Shown piece by piece: positions 20,176-29,862 of a stretch of DNA of 64,000 bases (positions within the stretch are counted from its first letter, which is position 1; each line of letters begins with the position of its first letter). A model generated the notes under the pieces. It ran no database searches. It saw only the letters and a program-made list of their open reading frames with translations, and was not told the DNA's origin. This DNA is from Meconema thalassinum. Taxonomy: Eukaryota; Arthropoda; Insecta; Orthoptera; Tettigoniidae. The stretch is taken from NCBI GenBank assembly GCA_946902985.2, contig OX336389.2, positions 794,344,979 through 794,408,978 of the forward strand. Reading direction: 5' to 3'. Position numbers and translations under genes: made by a program.

Positions 20176-21640
20176 AACACATCAAAAAAAGTTTTGCATC
20201 ACCTCGGTTCCAAGAGTTCCGGAACCGTTAAATACAAAGGGAATAGAGATCAACACAAACAACATTTCAGCTCGTTTTATTGCTCATGAGACCCACACAT
20301 TGCATGTTGTACCATCATACAGCTAGACTTTCAGCATTTGTGGTCCAGATTGCAGTACACACCACTACCTCTAATACCCAGTAGCACGTCCTCTTGCATT
20401 GATGCATGCATGTATTCGCCGTGGCATACTATCCACAAGTTCATCAAGACACTGTTGGTCCAAATTGTCCCACTCCTCAACGACAATTCGGCGTAAATCT
20501 CTCAGAGTGGTTGGTGGGTCAAGACGTCCATAAACAGCCCTTTTCAACATATCCCAGGCATGTTCGATAGGGTTCATGTCTGGCGAACATGCTGGCCACT
20601 GTAGTCGAGCGATGTCGTTATCTTGAAGGAACGCATTCAAAGGATGTGCACGATGAGGTCGAGAATTGTCGTCCATGAAGACAAATGCCTCTCCAATATT
20701 CTGCCGATATGGTTGCACTATGGGTCGGAGGATGTCATTCAGGTATCGTAAAGCCGTTTCGGAGCCTTCCATGACCACCAGTGGCGTACGTCGGCCCCAC
20801 ATAATGCCACCCCAAAACATCAGGGAACCACCACCTTGCTGCACTCGCTGGACAGTGTGTCTAAGACGTTCAGCCTGACCAGGGTGCCTCCAAACACGTC
20901 TCCGACGATTGTCTGGTTGAAGGCATATGCGACACTCATCGGTGAAGAGAACGTGATGCCAATTCCGTGGGGTCCATTCAGCATGTTGTTGGGCCCATCT
21001 GTACCGCGCTGCATGGTGTCGGGGTTGCAAAGCTGGACCTCGCCATGGACGTCGGGAGTGAAGTTGCGCATCATGCAGCCTATTGCGCACAGTTTGAGTT
21101 GAAACACGACGTCCTGTGGCTGAACGAAACGCATTATTCAACATGGTGGCATTGCTGTCAGGGTTCCTCCGAGCGGCAATCCGTAAGTAGCGGTCATCCA
21201 CTACAGTAGTAGCCCTTGGGCGGCCTGAGCGAGGCCTGTCATCGACAGTTCCTGTATCTCTGTACCTCCTCCATGTCCGAACAACATCGCTTTGGTTCAC
21301 TCTGAGACGCCTGGAAACTTCCCTTGTTGAGAGCCCTTCTTGACACAAAGTAACAATGCGGACGCGATCGAACTGCGGTATTGACCTTCTAGGCATGGTA
21401 GAACTACAGACAACATGAGCAGCGTACCTTCGTCCTGGTGGAATGACTGGAACTGATCGGCTGTCGTACCCCCTCCGTCTAATAGGCCCTGCTCATGCAT
21501 GGTTGTTTGCATCTTTGAGCAGTTTTAGTGACATCTATGAACAGTCAAAGGGACTGTATCTTGGATACAATATACACAGTCAACGTCTATATGCCGGAGA
21601 TCTGGGAACCGAGGTGATGCAAAACTTTTTTTGATGTGTG
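20176..21640 (-). mobile_element. Complete Tc1-type transposon with intact transposase
   Basis: 1465 bp, flanked by TA (20174-20175 and 21641-21642), the Tc1/mariner target duplication. The inverted repeats share CACATCAAAAAAAGTTTTGC followed by ATCACCTCGGTTCC, near perfect over about 34 bases with patchy matching beyond. Size, single reading frame and repeat length fit a full-length Tc1 element. It is inserted in a decayed Gypsy element and looks far younger than its surroundings. Confidence 0.95.
20371..21396 (-). CDS. Tc1-type transposase, DD34E, apparently full length
   Basis: 341 codons from ATG at 21396 to the stop at 20371-20373, with no break; Tc1 transposases are usually about 340 residues. 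It cuts and pastes its own element at TA sites in the nucleus. An N-terminal paired-like helix-turn-helix (residues about 5-50, including LCQEGLSTREVSRRLRV) precedes the GRPR motif (about 58-61). A second helix-turn-helix follows (STQTVRNRLHDAQL). The catalytic core has FTDE (first D), FMDDNSRPH (second D) and SPDMNPIEHAWDMLKR (E), with 34 residues between the second D and the E. The motif WGGI lies between. The arginine-rich N-terminus could serve nuclear import. C instead of the usual S after FTDE is a small departure. Whether it is expressed cannot be seen. Confidence 0.96.
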   Translation of the reverse strand: MPRRSIPQFDRVRIVTLCQEGLSTREVSRRLRVNQSDVVRTWRRYRDTGTVDDRPRSGRPRATTVVDDRYLRIAARRNPDSNATMLNNAFRSATGRRVSTQTVRNRLHDAQLHSRRPWRGPALQPRHHAARYRWAQQHAEWTPRNWHHVLFTDECRICLQPDNRRRRVWRHPGQAERLRHTVQRVQQGGGSLMFWGGIMWGRRTPLVVMEGSETALRYLNDILRPIVQPYRQNIGEAFVFMDDNSRPHRAHPLNAFLQDNDIARLQWPACSPDMNPIEHAWDMLKRAVYGRLDPPTTLRDLRRIVVEEWDNLDQQCLDELVDSMPRRIHACINARGRATGY

Positions 21641-21900
21641 TACTTTGCGGCCCCTTCAGAGTATAGCAGTAAGATAGGGTCCTCAATATCCCACGTTCTT
21701 CTGGTTATCTCTAGGCAGGGTTGCTCCGCACTCATCTGGAGATTCATCGCTAGTGGTTCCTCACATACTTTGTACGAGAAACCGCGCGACTGAAGTCCTC
21801 CCAACTATCGGTAATCGGTCCAGTACACTTAGCCTATTAGCCATTCGGCATACTGGCCACTTGCTTAGATGTGAGGGAAGGCACTAAACTCACAACATAG

Positions 21901-22224
21901 CAGATCCGTTACAATATAGTGACGATAATGCATAGTGACCAAAATATATTATGCTGGACGATCGCATAATACGAGGGAGGAACATGTATATAATTATTGA
22001 ATTGGTGAACTACCAAAAATAAGTTTCAAATGTAGTAGCAACAGATCACACGAAGGAAACTCATCCAGTGTCAGATTCACAGAAGATCCGACCAGACCTT
22101 CAGAAGGGAGACCATTGCATAATTCACAGAGAGAAATTAACACCCAGGAAGCTCAGCAACATGATATTAGGAAGATGTGTCACATGTGCCCTTCGGTTAA
22201 GGGTCACAAGATGAAACAAACAGA
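21901..22224. other. No recognisable gene
   Basis: AT-rich sequence between the Gypsy remnant and a SINE; nothing supported. Confidence 0.5.
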
Positions 22225-22525
22225 CCACCTCATGGTGAAGTGGATATTGTTCTTGGCTATCGTCCCAGAGAACTGAGCTTCATTCCCGTCTCTGCCATGA
22301 TATTTCATTCCTGATTGAGGGTTGAAACGAGGTACACTCAGTCTCGTGAGGAAAACCTGAGAAGAGGTGAGTTTGATTCCCACCTCAGCCATCCTGGAAG
22401 CGGTATTCCGTGTCAGGATGATTCCTAACTTAAGGCCGCCTCAATTCTCACCTGAATTACAACTACACACACTAATACGGCCATCACAATAACACAGGTT
22501 ACCAGACAAACATTCCACACACATG
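22225..22525 (+). mobile_element. tRNA-derived SINE, family A
   Basis: A box/B box-like head (TGGTGAAGTGG, then GAGCTTCATTCCC) is followed by the family body: GGTACACTCAGTCTCGTGAG, CCCACCTCAGCCATCC, GGCCGCCTC and AACACAGGTTACCAGACA. Related copies in the window are at 34675, 44885, 49795 (minus), 50960 and 56690. It is transcribed by RNA polymerase III and moved by LINE enzymes, by analogy with known SINEs. Confidence 0.7.
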
Positions 22526-22952
22526 AGTACACGATGCTCAGCCTCTCAAATAATGCTACGAACCATTAAACAAACATGTAGCAGGTGCAGTCTAGCAGTT
22601 TGTAATGAATGCGGTGAAATAAACTATGTGTGTAACATTGCAAGTTCAGGAAGTAGTAAGTTACAATATTGTTGAATGTTTGCCACAATATGGAATAAAC
22701 TTGGCCTTCGATTTGAAAGATGTGGAATATGTAAAACAAAGGAAAATTGGACGACTGAATTTGTTCATTATGTACTTGATATCTTGCATGATGAAACAAT
22801 TCTAGAATAGTTATTGTGATTCTGTAATGTAGGATTTTTTCCAATATTTGAATACTTTAAAACAAAAATGAGCACTCAATATTAGCACCAAATAATTCGT
22901 GTTAACCATAGGGAGGTGCATAAAGCCCTACTGAGCCCCATTTGCACGACTG
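22526..22952. other. No recognisable gene
   Basis: AT-rich sequence immediately outside the left LTR of the second Gypsy element; nothing supported. Confidence 0.5.
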
Positions 22953-23523
22953 TGCCACGAAAAGGGCAGCCTACAGTCTTGCCCTCGTTCACATAAGTGG
23001 CGCAAACATATGCAAAATATGGCAAATTTAGTCTCACAATCACCCTTCATTACCCAATAAACGTCTCCTGCTGCAAATCATGCAGGAATGCACTTACTTT
23101 CGTCGACTAAAGTCGGATACTATATTACTGTTCTATCTACCACGTTTTCAAGTTACTCGGCCACAAAATAGACCTGTCTCCACGAGACATGCACGTACTA
23201 GGTTGTTTCTGGGTAGCAGACGGAACTTATGTCGTCACGACGCGCATCATGTACTCAAGTAAAATCTACAATTCGCCTTTCAGCGATGTCATAAATTTAT
23301 AAAATACTGTCAAAATTTCCAAAATTTCACCAAATAATTTCCAAAACATTCCAAACATGTGCATAATACTCCTAGATTATATTACTGATACATATCAATT
23401 TCCGGCAAGGTCCAAAGAGTTCATATTCATTCCAAGTATATTTACCGCTGTTCCAATGCACCTGACATCATGTCGATCATCCAGGCAGTCGATTGTCTTA
23501 TTGTGCTTGCACTATCGGGTGCA
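22953..23523 (-). repeat. LTR of Gypsy element 2 (3' LTR for a minus-strand element)
   Basis: 571 bases matching 32582-33924 once a DNA transposon is removed from the latter. The repeat starts TG and ends CA on the + strand, as LTRs do. Just outside its right edge, on the minus strand, GGCGAGGAGGCC is a plausible polypurine tract, and the integrase frame stops about 60 bases away at 23584. This placement is what a 3' LTR should show. Confidence 0.75.
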
Positions 23524-24017
23524 TAGGCCTCCTCGCCAATCAAATACGAATTGCAATAGTCAATTTTCATTTCATCCACAGATTCAATCACGGTGATATT
23601 GATCCAAATCCGCAGCATTATCAATTCCAATTCTTTCACGAGTGTAGAGGTCACTTATACCACAGCTTTCATTATTAAATACAGTAGTAACACGGTGTGG
23701 GCCATAACATACAGGAAAACATTTATGGTATACCCTCTCAGCTGGATTAGAATTCTCTGCTCTTCTAATAAAAACCAAGTCATTGACATGTAAGGCTCCG
23801 CGAAAACGAAGTCGCCTCACTCTTCGCAAGCACTTCTGTGCTTGTCTTTCCATGCGTTCCCTGGCGTCTTTGATCTTGCTAACATGTGACGGCTGTATGC
23901 TTGGTGGTATGGTAATAATGTTGTGCCACGTTCTTTGAGGTTTCCGGTTTGGTAATGTTTGGTAATATTGATATAATGAGCCATTACAATGAGGAATTCG
24001 GTCCACCTCCAGTGTTG

Positions 24018-24356
24018 TTCTGAGCAATATAATAACATAACCCCTGGCACTACAGCCCGTGAATGGCCTTGAACTACCAAGCGACCGCTGCCCAACCATT
24101 TGGCCTGTAGATATTGGGGTGACGCGTGATCAGCGCATCGGGTCCCCTCGGCCGTTAATCTTGGTTTTCGTGATCTGAGCGCTGCCTCACCGTCAGATAG
24201 CTCCTCAATTGTCCTCACGAGGCTGAGTGCACCCCGTTCCTGTCCTCACGTCAGTTTCTAAAATCCCTGACGGAGCCGGGAATGGAACCCGGGGCCTCCG
24301 GGTGAGAGGCAGTCACGCTACCCCAACACCACGGAGCCGGAATTCTGAGCAATATA
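24018..24356. repeat. Target-site duplication flanking SINE in integrase
   Basis: TTCTGAGCAATATA occurs at 24018-24031 and, exactly, at 24343-24356, bracketing the SINE. Removing the SINE and one copy restores continuous integrase coding similarity, so the insertion is precise. Confidence 0.95.
24032..24342 (-). mobile_element. tRNA-derived SINE, family B, with 14-bp target duplication
   Basis: On the minus strand the head reads GGCTCCGTGGTGTTGGGGTA then GCGTGACTGCCTC (A box) and GGGTTCCATTCCCGG (B box). The body includes CTGACGGTGAGGCAGCG and CGGCCGAGGGGACCCGATGC, and the element ends in a short ATAACATAAC-complement tail. This body is of a type widespread in insect genomes. The exact flanking duplication indicates a fairly recent copy. 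Confidence 0.92.
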
Positions 24357-25024
24357 GGCGACAGAATTCTGATAACTCAGGCATCGATCGTTCTGCTGGG
24401 TTGCTTTCAGAATGTCTAATGGACGATAATATATGTCCTATGCCTAGTTCACAAATAGCTTCAGAAAATTCAAAAGATGTGAACTGTGATCCGTTAATAA
24501 AAATTGAGGTGTCCCAGCCTCCGGTATTACTTGTCTCTTTATCCCTTGAATAATCTGCTTCGCAGTTGCCTTCTGGATTGGGTGTAGCATAATATACTTG
24601 GTAAAACATGCAGCCTCTACCAAACTTCGGAATAGGACCAAATATGTCCAGGGCGTAAAGGTCCCTCGGTTAAGACGGTATTATGGGTCTCGGTAAATCC
24701 TCCTACAGTTGCGAATTGTATTTATTCCGCTGGCATGGTTAACACACTCTCAAACAATTTCACACACAATTTCCCATATCTGTCCACGCGAATGTCTCCC
24801 TGATGGTAGCTAAATTCTTATCGGTGCCAGAGTGTCCAGTAGTTAAGTTAGCTAACTCAATAAGCAGCCTCTGATATCTCGGTGGTACAATTGCACGTAG
24901 TTGAGTGTGGTCTTCGTCAACAAACTTGTGCAGTACCCATTGATATATGAGATAATCATCTGCAATCCTGAGGTTCTCAAATAATCATGATCTTGAGCAT
25001 CCATCTTCCTTTCCAAAAATCTGA

Positions 25025-25339
25025 TTATCCGTTGGAGTTCATTGTCGCGCCTCTCCCGAATCCTAGGGGGTCTGTCATTAAATGTTCGGCACAACCTCCC
25101 ACGATGTATATGGCATTAATACAAGGTTCTGGATTACGGCTAAGGATGTCTGCTAATATGTTTTCCTTGCCTGGACGGTGTACAATAGTAAGACCATACC
25201 GTTGAATAAATAACGTCCAGCGCGTAATGCGGTCACTTGCCAGTCTTCTACGTATTAGAAATGTAAACGCATGATGCTCAGTCCTCACAATGATCCTCTG
25301 ACCCCATATCAAATTTCTCCAATAATCAAGAGAGTACAC
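25025..25339 (-). pseudogene. RNase H domain of Gypsy element 2
   Basis: The minus-strand frame contains YWRNLIWGQRIIVRTEHHAF (TDHHAL-type motif with D changed to E), then RRRLASDRITRWTLFIQRY and RPGKENILADILSRNPEPC, the Gypsy RNase H/connection signature. The frame then runs into non-homologous sequence. The domain would degrade the RNA strand during reverse transcription. Confidence 0.9.
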
Positions 25340-25754
25340 TACGGATAAGGCCTCAAGTTTATTAGTAAAAGAATTCTGTTAATGTGGACGTAATCTTCTG
25401 CTGAGAAATTCAATATAATGACGCTGATGATTGTCGTCTTCTAGTAGTAAAATGGCCCCAATACCAACGGCAGATGCAACCGTTTCAAGGATAAAGTTCG
25501 TTAATAGTCCGGGTATTCCAATATAATGACATTGCTCAACATCAATTTAGCCTTCTCAGAAACGAGGTCACATGCTTCATTCCAGTCTCATCTTGTGTCC
25601 TTCCTCAATAAGTTCTGGAGTGGTGCAACGGTTTCAGAGTATTCAGGGCAATGTGAACTAAAAGATTGTCTCACATGCTTAATTCGAGTGGGCTTTGGGA
25701 ACTGCGAAATCGGTTGAATTTTGGTTGGGTTAGGACGGCATCCATCACCATTGA

Positions 25755-26236
25755 TTATATGTCCAACAAACTTAATTTCAGGTCAAAAGAAATGCATTTG
25801 GCGATATTCACCTTAAAATGATCAGCCCTAAGGTTCTCAAATAAAAGTCGCAAGGTATTAAATTGTTCTTCTTCAGTTTCCGATGCAATAATAATGCCAT
25901 CGACAATTATGTTCTTAATTTCGGGGCTCATATTAGCATACAATGCTCTGATTAAAGCTGCGCCTGCTGTCTAATTCCAAATTGTAACTGTCTGGAAAGA
26001 AATCCTGTACATTTCCTCGTATATTCAGATAATTTAATGTGGTAACACTACGAAACCAAGTCATTTGTATTGAGCAGCTTCTGCCTTTCAAATCTTCGTA
26101 AGATCTCCTGAATCCTAGGGGGTCTGTCATGTTCCGGAGCCAATCTAATATTAAAGAACGTTCGTCTAGGCAAAAATCTAAGGCTCCCATCAGTCTTCCC
26201 TACGGTGGTAATTGGATTCAAGTAAGACGTGGGCAT
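25755..26236 (-). pseudogene. Reverse transcriptase of Gypsy element 2 (frameshifted)
   Basis: From 26236 down: YLNPITTVGKTDGSLRF, then RLAPEHDRPPRIQEILRRFE and TNDLVS (first catalytic region), then DSYNLEL, then RALYANMSPEIKNIIVDGII, where the usual YVDDI appears as IVDGI, then SETEEEQFNTLRLLFENL and FKVNIAKC. Loss of the second aspartate of YVDD plus three or more frame changes mean no activity. Confidence 0.9.
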
Positions 26237-26779
26237 TTTTCATTATTATTCCAGCCATTTCCATTCCTTTTATATTTACTGACGCTTCCTCCAAATGCTT
26301 CTCAGCGGTTGGGTAAATCTTTTCTGATAAGGCGATTCATACTGGACATGCGGTTCATACTCAAAATTTGGTATCTCCCTCGCAGTAGTGTCAAATATAT
26401 CCTTATATTCCACCAATAAATTATCCCAAAGGCTGCTGCAAATGTTGTGGTAAGCGTGCTTCCAAATTCCGTTCTACCTCTCCTTGGAAATATGCATCTC
26501 ATCCAGTATTCTAATGAAAGTATGAACAAATGTGTCATTTCCATGGCCTATAGTTTCCAATAGTATTACACTTGATTCACGGAACTGCATGGTGTTTGAT
26601 CTCAAATTAATTATTCCTTCGTATCGGCGATTGAAAACAGCTCCCAAAATGGCTGCTTGACGAATGTAATTCATGAGTGTAAATGTGACCACCAATGGCT
26701 AATAAACAAGACAACTGCAACTTGCACTTGTCTGTGCGGTCTGGAATGATTACACGTACTTTGAATTAGAGACAGGTAA

Positions 26780-26920
26780 TTCATTTTAAGTCTCCAGCAT
26801 TCTTGAGTATATAATTCAGTTCTCCTGATATAATACTGACCATAGCTCCAGTTTCAACCAGCATATTTACAGGCAATTTATATTTGTAGACAGAAATGAC
26901 AGGCAACTCCGTCATTTGCG
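26780..26920 (-). pseudogene. Aspartic protease of Gypsy element 2
   Basis: Minus-strand sequence reads ELPVISVYKYKLPVNMLVET, then GAMVSIISGELNYIL. This is the retroviral-type protease active site, normally D-T/S-G-A. Here the catalytic aspartate is glutamate (ETGA, codon around 26851-26853), which should abolish activity. The fragment lies between the gag end and the RT start, as expected. Confidence 0.75.
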
Positions 26921-27039
26921 TGCGATCCGTCGTTCGTCAATTAAATATTCCGCCACAAGTTGCCATTGTAGGACAACCGGTACTACCTTTTGTACCGGTA
27001 CCTGATCCTCTGGCGTTACTGTCAGGAAATTAGCTTTTT

Positions 27040-28344
27040 TTATTCGTCCCTCCAGTTGAATTCCAGAAGGTCCCGGTCTATCTCTATCGTCAATTCTATC
27101 GTGTATGTGTCCCTTCTCTCCTGAAGTCCTCGCCATTTCTTCCTCTTCTCTCCAACCTCTTGATTGTCGTATATATTGGCGACTCCCTTCCGCTCTTCCT
27201 GGTCAATCATTATCATTCTGGTATCGTGGGTCATTTGCTCGGCGATAACCCCCACTGTATCGATAATCTCTCCCTATATTATCGTTTAATCTTTCACCAG
27301 AATTATTGTTATGAGGTCGTCCGTTAGATCCACGATTATTATTATCGTTGTAAAAATAACGGCGATTTCCTCGGGAATTATTACCATGGTCCCGATATCT
27401 GCTTTTATCATATCTACCATTAGCATTCCCGTTTTGGTTATTCCTCCCTTATGGTGTCCATTCTCTCCTCTGATATCCTGGGAATACTCCTCTATCCGGG
27501 CCCGTTTGTTTTCTGGCATAGTCCATTCGATGCACATCAGTGGAATTAGGCATCGGTACCATCCTGTCTACTGACGTCACGTTAACATCCCGCGTCTCTG
27601 CGCGTTGTCGAGTGGTAGCAAACTGTTCGTGGCTACTATCCAGTCTCCTGAGAATACTGTCACACCCTAAAAATGTATTAGCCCCTGACGCTATCAGTAT
27701 TCTTTGTACATCCATGAGGTATTTTCTCCTGATGGTTTGAACTAATTCAGGTTCTGATAAAGGCGGTTGCAGGCATTGAAGTTTAGATAACTGTGATGCA
27801 AAATATGTAGTGTATTTGGTCGGCAGAGTACTCGCGTATCCTTTGTTGTACATTTCTGCTCTAATATTCTCCTGTATTTCAACAGACCAATACGTTTTCT
27901 TAATGCATCTCTCAAGCCTTTGTAGTCCTCAACTGAGTATCTGAATGCTTTATCCCAAATTAGCGAACTGTCCTCAAGAAATTTCTCGACTACTTGGAGT
28001 TTTCGGTCAGGTGTCCCCATAGTTTCTTTCATAAATGATTCTACACTCCTCAGCAATATTGCAAGGGTAGTAGAACTAGAATTATTGAACTTAGTAGTTC
28101 GGTCATCCTGACATCGCAACAATACAACATAGGAGTTAGGAGCTTGACTAAAACTCGGGGATACGTTGACGTTTGGTGTAGTAAATTGGATCGGCTTTGG
28201 AATTGGATTAGAATTCGTGTTCTCCCTTGGAGTATGAGATCTCCCTTCTTCTACTGTGGTCTTGAGCTTCTTCGTTAAACGCTCTTCCAACGCATTTAAA
28301 TCGTGTGCCAGATCCAGTAGTTTAGCATTCTTAATCGCATTCAT
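27040..28344 (-). pseudogene. Gag of Gypsy element 2: capsid-like region and basic tail
   Basis: From 28344: a helical segment (LLDLAHDLNALEERLTKKL), a Pro/Asn linker, then LRCQDDRTTKFNNSSSTTLA and MGTPDRKLQVVEKFLEDSSL. After a frameshift near 27850 come KYTTYFASQLSKLQCLQPPL and GANTFLGCDSILRRLDSSHE, which look capsid-like. Below 27540 the strand is dominated by Arg, Asn, Asp and Tyr codons, as expected for a nucleic-acid-binding tail without clear zinc knuckles. The protein would package element RNA. Confidence 0.75.
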
Positions 28345-28455
28345 CTGAATTTCAATGCGTTCTATCTTCCCACCGATAAAGTCGTCAAGTGTATCAATTG
28401 TCTCGTTTACCTCTTCGTCATATTCATCAATGGCCTTCCTGACGAATTGATGTGA

Positions 28456-29480
28456 TCAATCATTAGAAATACGTGTCTCATCTCTAACGGCATCCTCCTC
28501 CTTCGCTATGTGCTTCCGTAGAAAGTCAACATCTCCTGACAAGTTAGTGAGTTTTCCCTGTAATTGATTTTTATTCTCATTTAAATCGCCTCTGAGCGTA
28601 TCCAAATCCACCCTAAATTCTTCAGATGCGGTTTTGTTATCCTCCTTCAGCTTGTCGTTATCTTTCTGAATGTCGTCGCGTATTTCTTGTATGGCTGCAA
28701 AATTAACAGTCACCTCAGCTCTGATAGCTTCCATAATCTCAACTGCTATTTTCACGTTCAAATGTACGGCCACCGGAGTACCTCGGGTTATTCTCAGTCC
28801 AGTATTTGCAGTAGTAACCTCTGACGTCAACGTCCCAACTTAGTCGTTTATTTCCTCCAACTTTTGGTCCATGGTATCCATCCTTCCATTAACCATGTAT
28901 TTTGAACTAGCGACCTCAGCTTTCACCTGTTCTATGCACGTGTTTATTTCGATACGGCTGATATTCAATTCCGCTCGCATGTCATCTCTGCATTTTCCAA
29001 ACCTGCTATTAATTCAGCCCTAGTGTCATCCAATTTAGCACTGACGTTGTCCCAATTAACTTTCAAGGTGTGGAGACTAGCATTAAAGTCTGCCCTATTC
29101 GCTAGTATCTCTGCCTCAACACCTTCTAAGTTAGCATTTTATTAAGTGATATATGTTTCTACCTCCGTTCTTATATCATCACTAACCGTGTCAATGCTGG
29201 CTATGATATCGGCCCTAATGTTTTACATATCTTCCTTGATATTATTACTATTGTTTAACATGTCTGCTCTCATATTGTTATTGTTATTATTTTCTAACAT
29301 ATCTACTCTTATATCTGCTTTGATATTGTTGCTATTGTCTAACATCTGCTCTTATTTTCTTAACGGCTCTCATATCAGCCCTCATTTGCTCTATCGTCAC
29401 TCGCAACCCTTGCAAAAAAGCTGACAAAGTTATTAACAACGCTCCAACCTCCTGCTCTGACATATTTAAATTCAGTTTGA
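28456..29480 (-). pseudogene. Coiled-coil N-terminal region of Gag, with internal repetition
   Basis: 28830-28456 encodes a highly charged coiled coil (IQKDNDKLKEDNKTASEEFR, then LRGDLNENKNQLQGKLTNL). From 29480 the frame begins MSEQEVGALLITLSAFLQGL, and 29430-28850 repeats a degenerate unit encoding roughly IRADMR-V-A-L-NI. This gives tandem similarity at DNA level (on the + strand, repeated CT(C/A)ATATC and AACAT blocks around 29230-29390). Several stops are present. The MSEQ start near 29462 is a plausible gag start, downstream of the primer-binding-site candidate. Confidence 0.65.
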
Positions 29481-29847
29481 TAAATAGCGAGAGCTTCCAA
29501 ATGTTAACAACACGCACAGGAGAATAAAACCATGAAATTAGTAGAAAATCTGTTCCTTTTCAATAAACTCAGCAATCACTGCTGGGCCTCCGCTCTAACT
29601 TACATAAACAACACAAGCAAGAAGAAGACAGAGTACATTTACGAACGACTAGGTCGGCTCAAATTAACTTTACAAGTTAGTGCCACCTAGCCTCATGGTC
29701 TTAAATCTAGAATGAGAACCATGCAGCTTTTCAAACACCAGTACGAAATTTCAGTTTGTCACTGACATGTTGGAGTGATATCAACAATCAAGAACCCTCA
29801 CAAAGAAACTCCAATCATGGTTATTCCAACTCTCAAGTGGATGCTAA

Positions 29848-29861
29848 CCACGTTGGCGCCA
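29848..29861 (-). other. Candidate tRNA primer-binding site
   Basis: The minus strand reads TGGCGCCAACGTGG, close to the 3' end complement of lysine tRNA used by many LTR retroelements, with one C missing from the usual TGGCGCCCAACG. It lies about 0.4 kb upstream of the gag start. A 5' LTR should begin next to it, near 29863, but no copy of the 29863-30400 sequence was found at the left end. Confidence 0.5.
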
Positions 29862-29862
29862 A

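Larger units (their letters stand above)
15699..21900 (-). mobile_element. Decayed Gypsy-type LTR retrotransposon, minus strand (approximate limits)
   Basis: Gypsy-type reverse transcriptase and RNase H motifs lie on the minus strand at 17040-18070. Similar sequences in the same orientation at 15699-15830 and 20001-20140 (shared GTTCACACAGAACT and TCTCACAA(T/C)TCA) look like remnants of the two LTRs. The right copy is interrupted 35 bases further on by the Tc1 element at 20176. Integrase should lie at 15.9-16.9 kb and gag at 18.3-19.9 kb, but neither is recognisable. Outer limits are uncertain. Confidence 0.65.
23584..24641 (-). pseudogene. Integrase of Gypsy element 2, interrupted by a SINE
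   Basis: The core part (24641-24357) reads FTKYIMLHPIQKATAKQIIQ, then AGTPQFLLTDHSS (catalytic aspartate region), then HILSSIRHSESNPAER and FCRLYCSE. The SINE follows. On its far side the frame resumes as YCSEQHWRWTEFLIVMAHYI, and then the C-terminal part NPAERVYHKCFPVCYGPHRV, ending DLDQYHRD at 23584. The catalytic glutamate motif is partly altered (SNPAER where HPQ-NPAER is usual). Frameshifts occur on both sides. The enzyme would insert element DNA into the genome; this copy cannot. Confidence 0.9.

Noticed and set aside
20666..21209. Plus-strand and alternate minus-strand reading frames of 70-104 residues
   Set aside because: Shadows of the intact Tc1 transposase gene on the minus strand.
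22611..22640. Left-end copy of the sequence next to the primer-binding site (TGAAATAAA match)
   Set aside because: Only about a dozen bases agree and similarity does not continue, so it is not a second LTR.
27311..27574. Isoleucine/valine-rich + strand membrane-like protein
   Set aside because: Antisense of the Arg/Asn/Asp-rich Gag tail.
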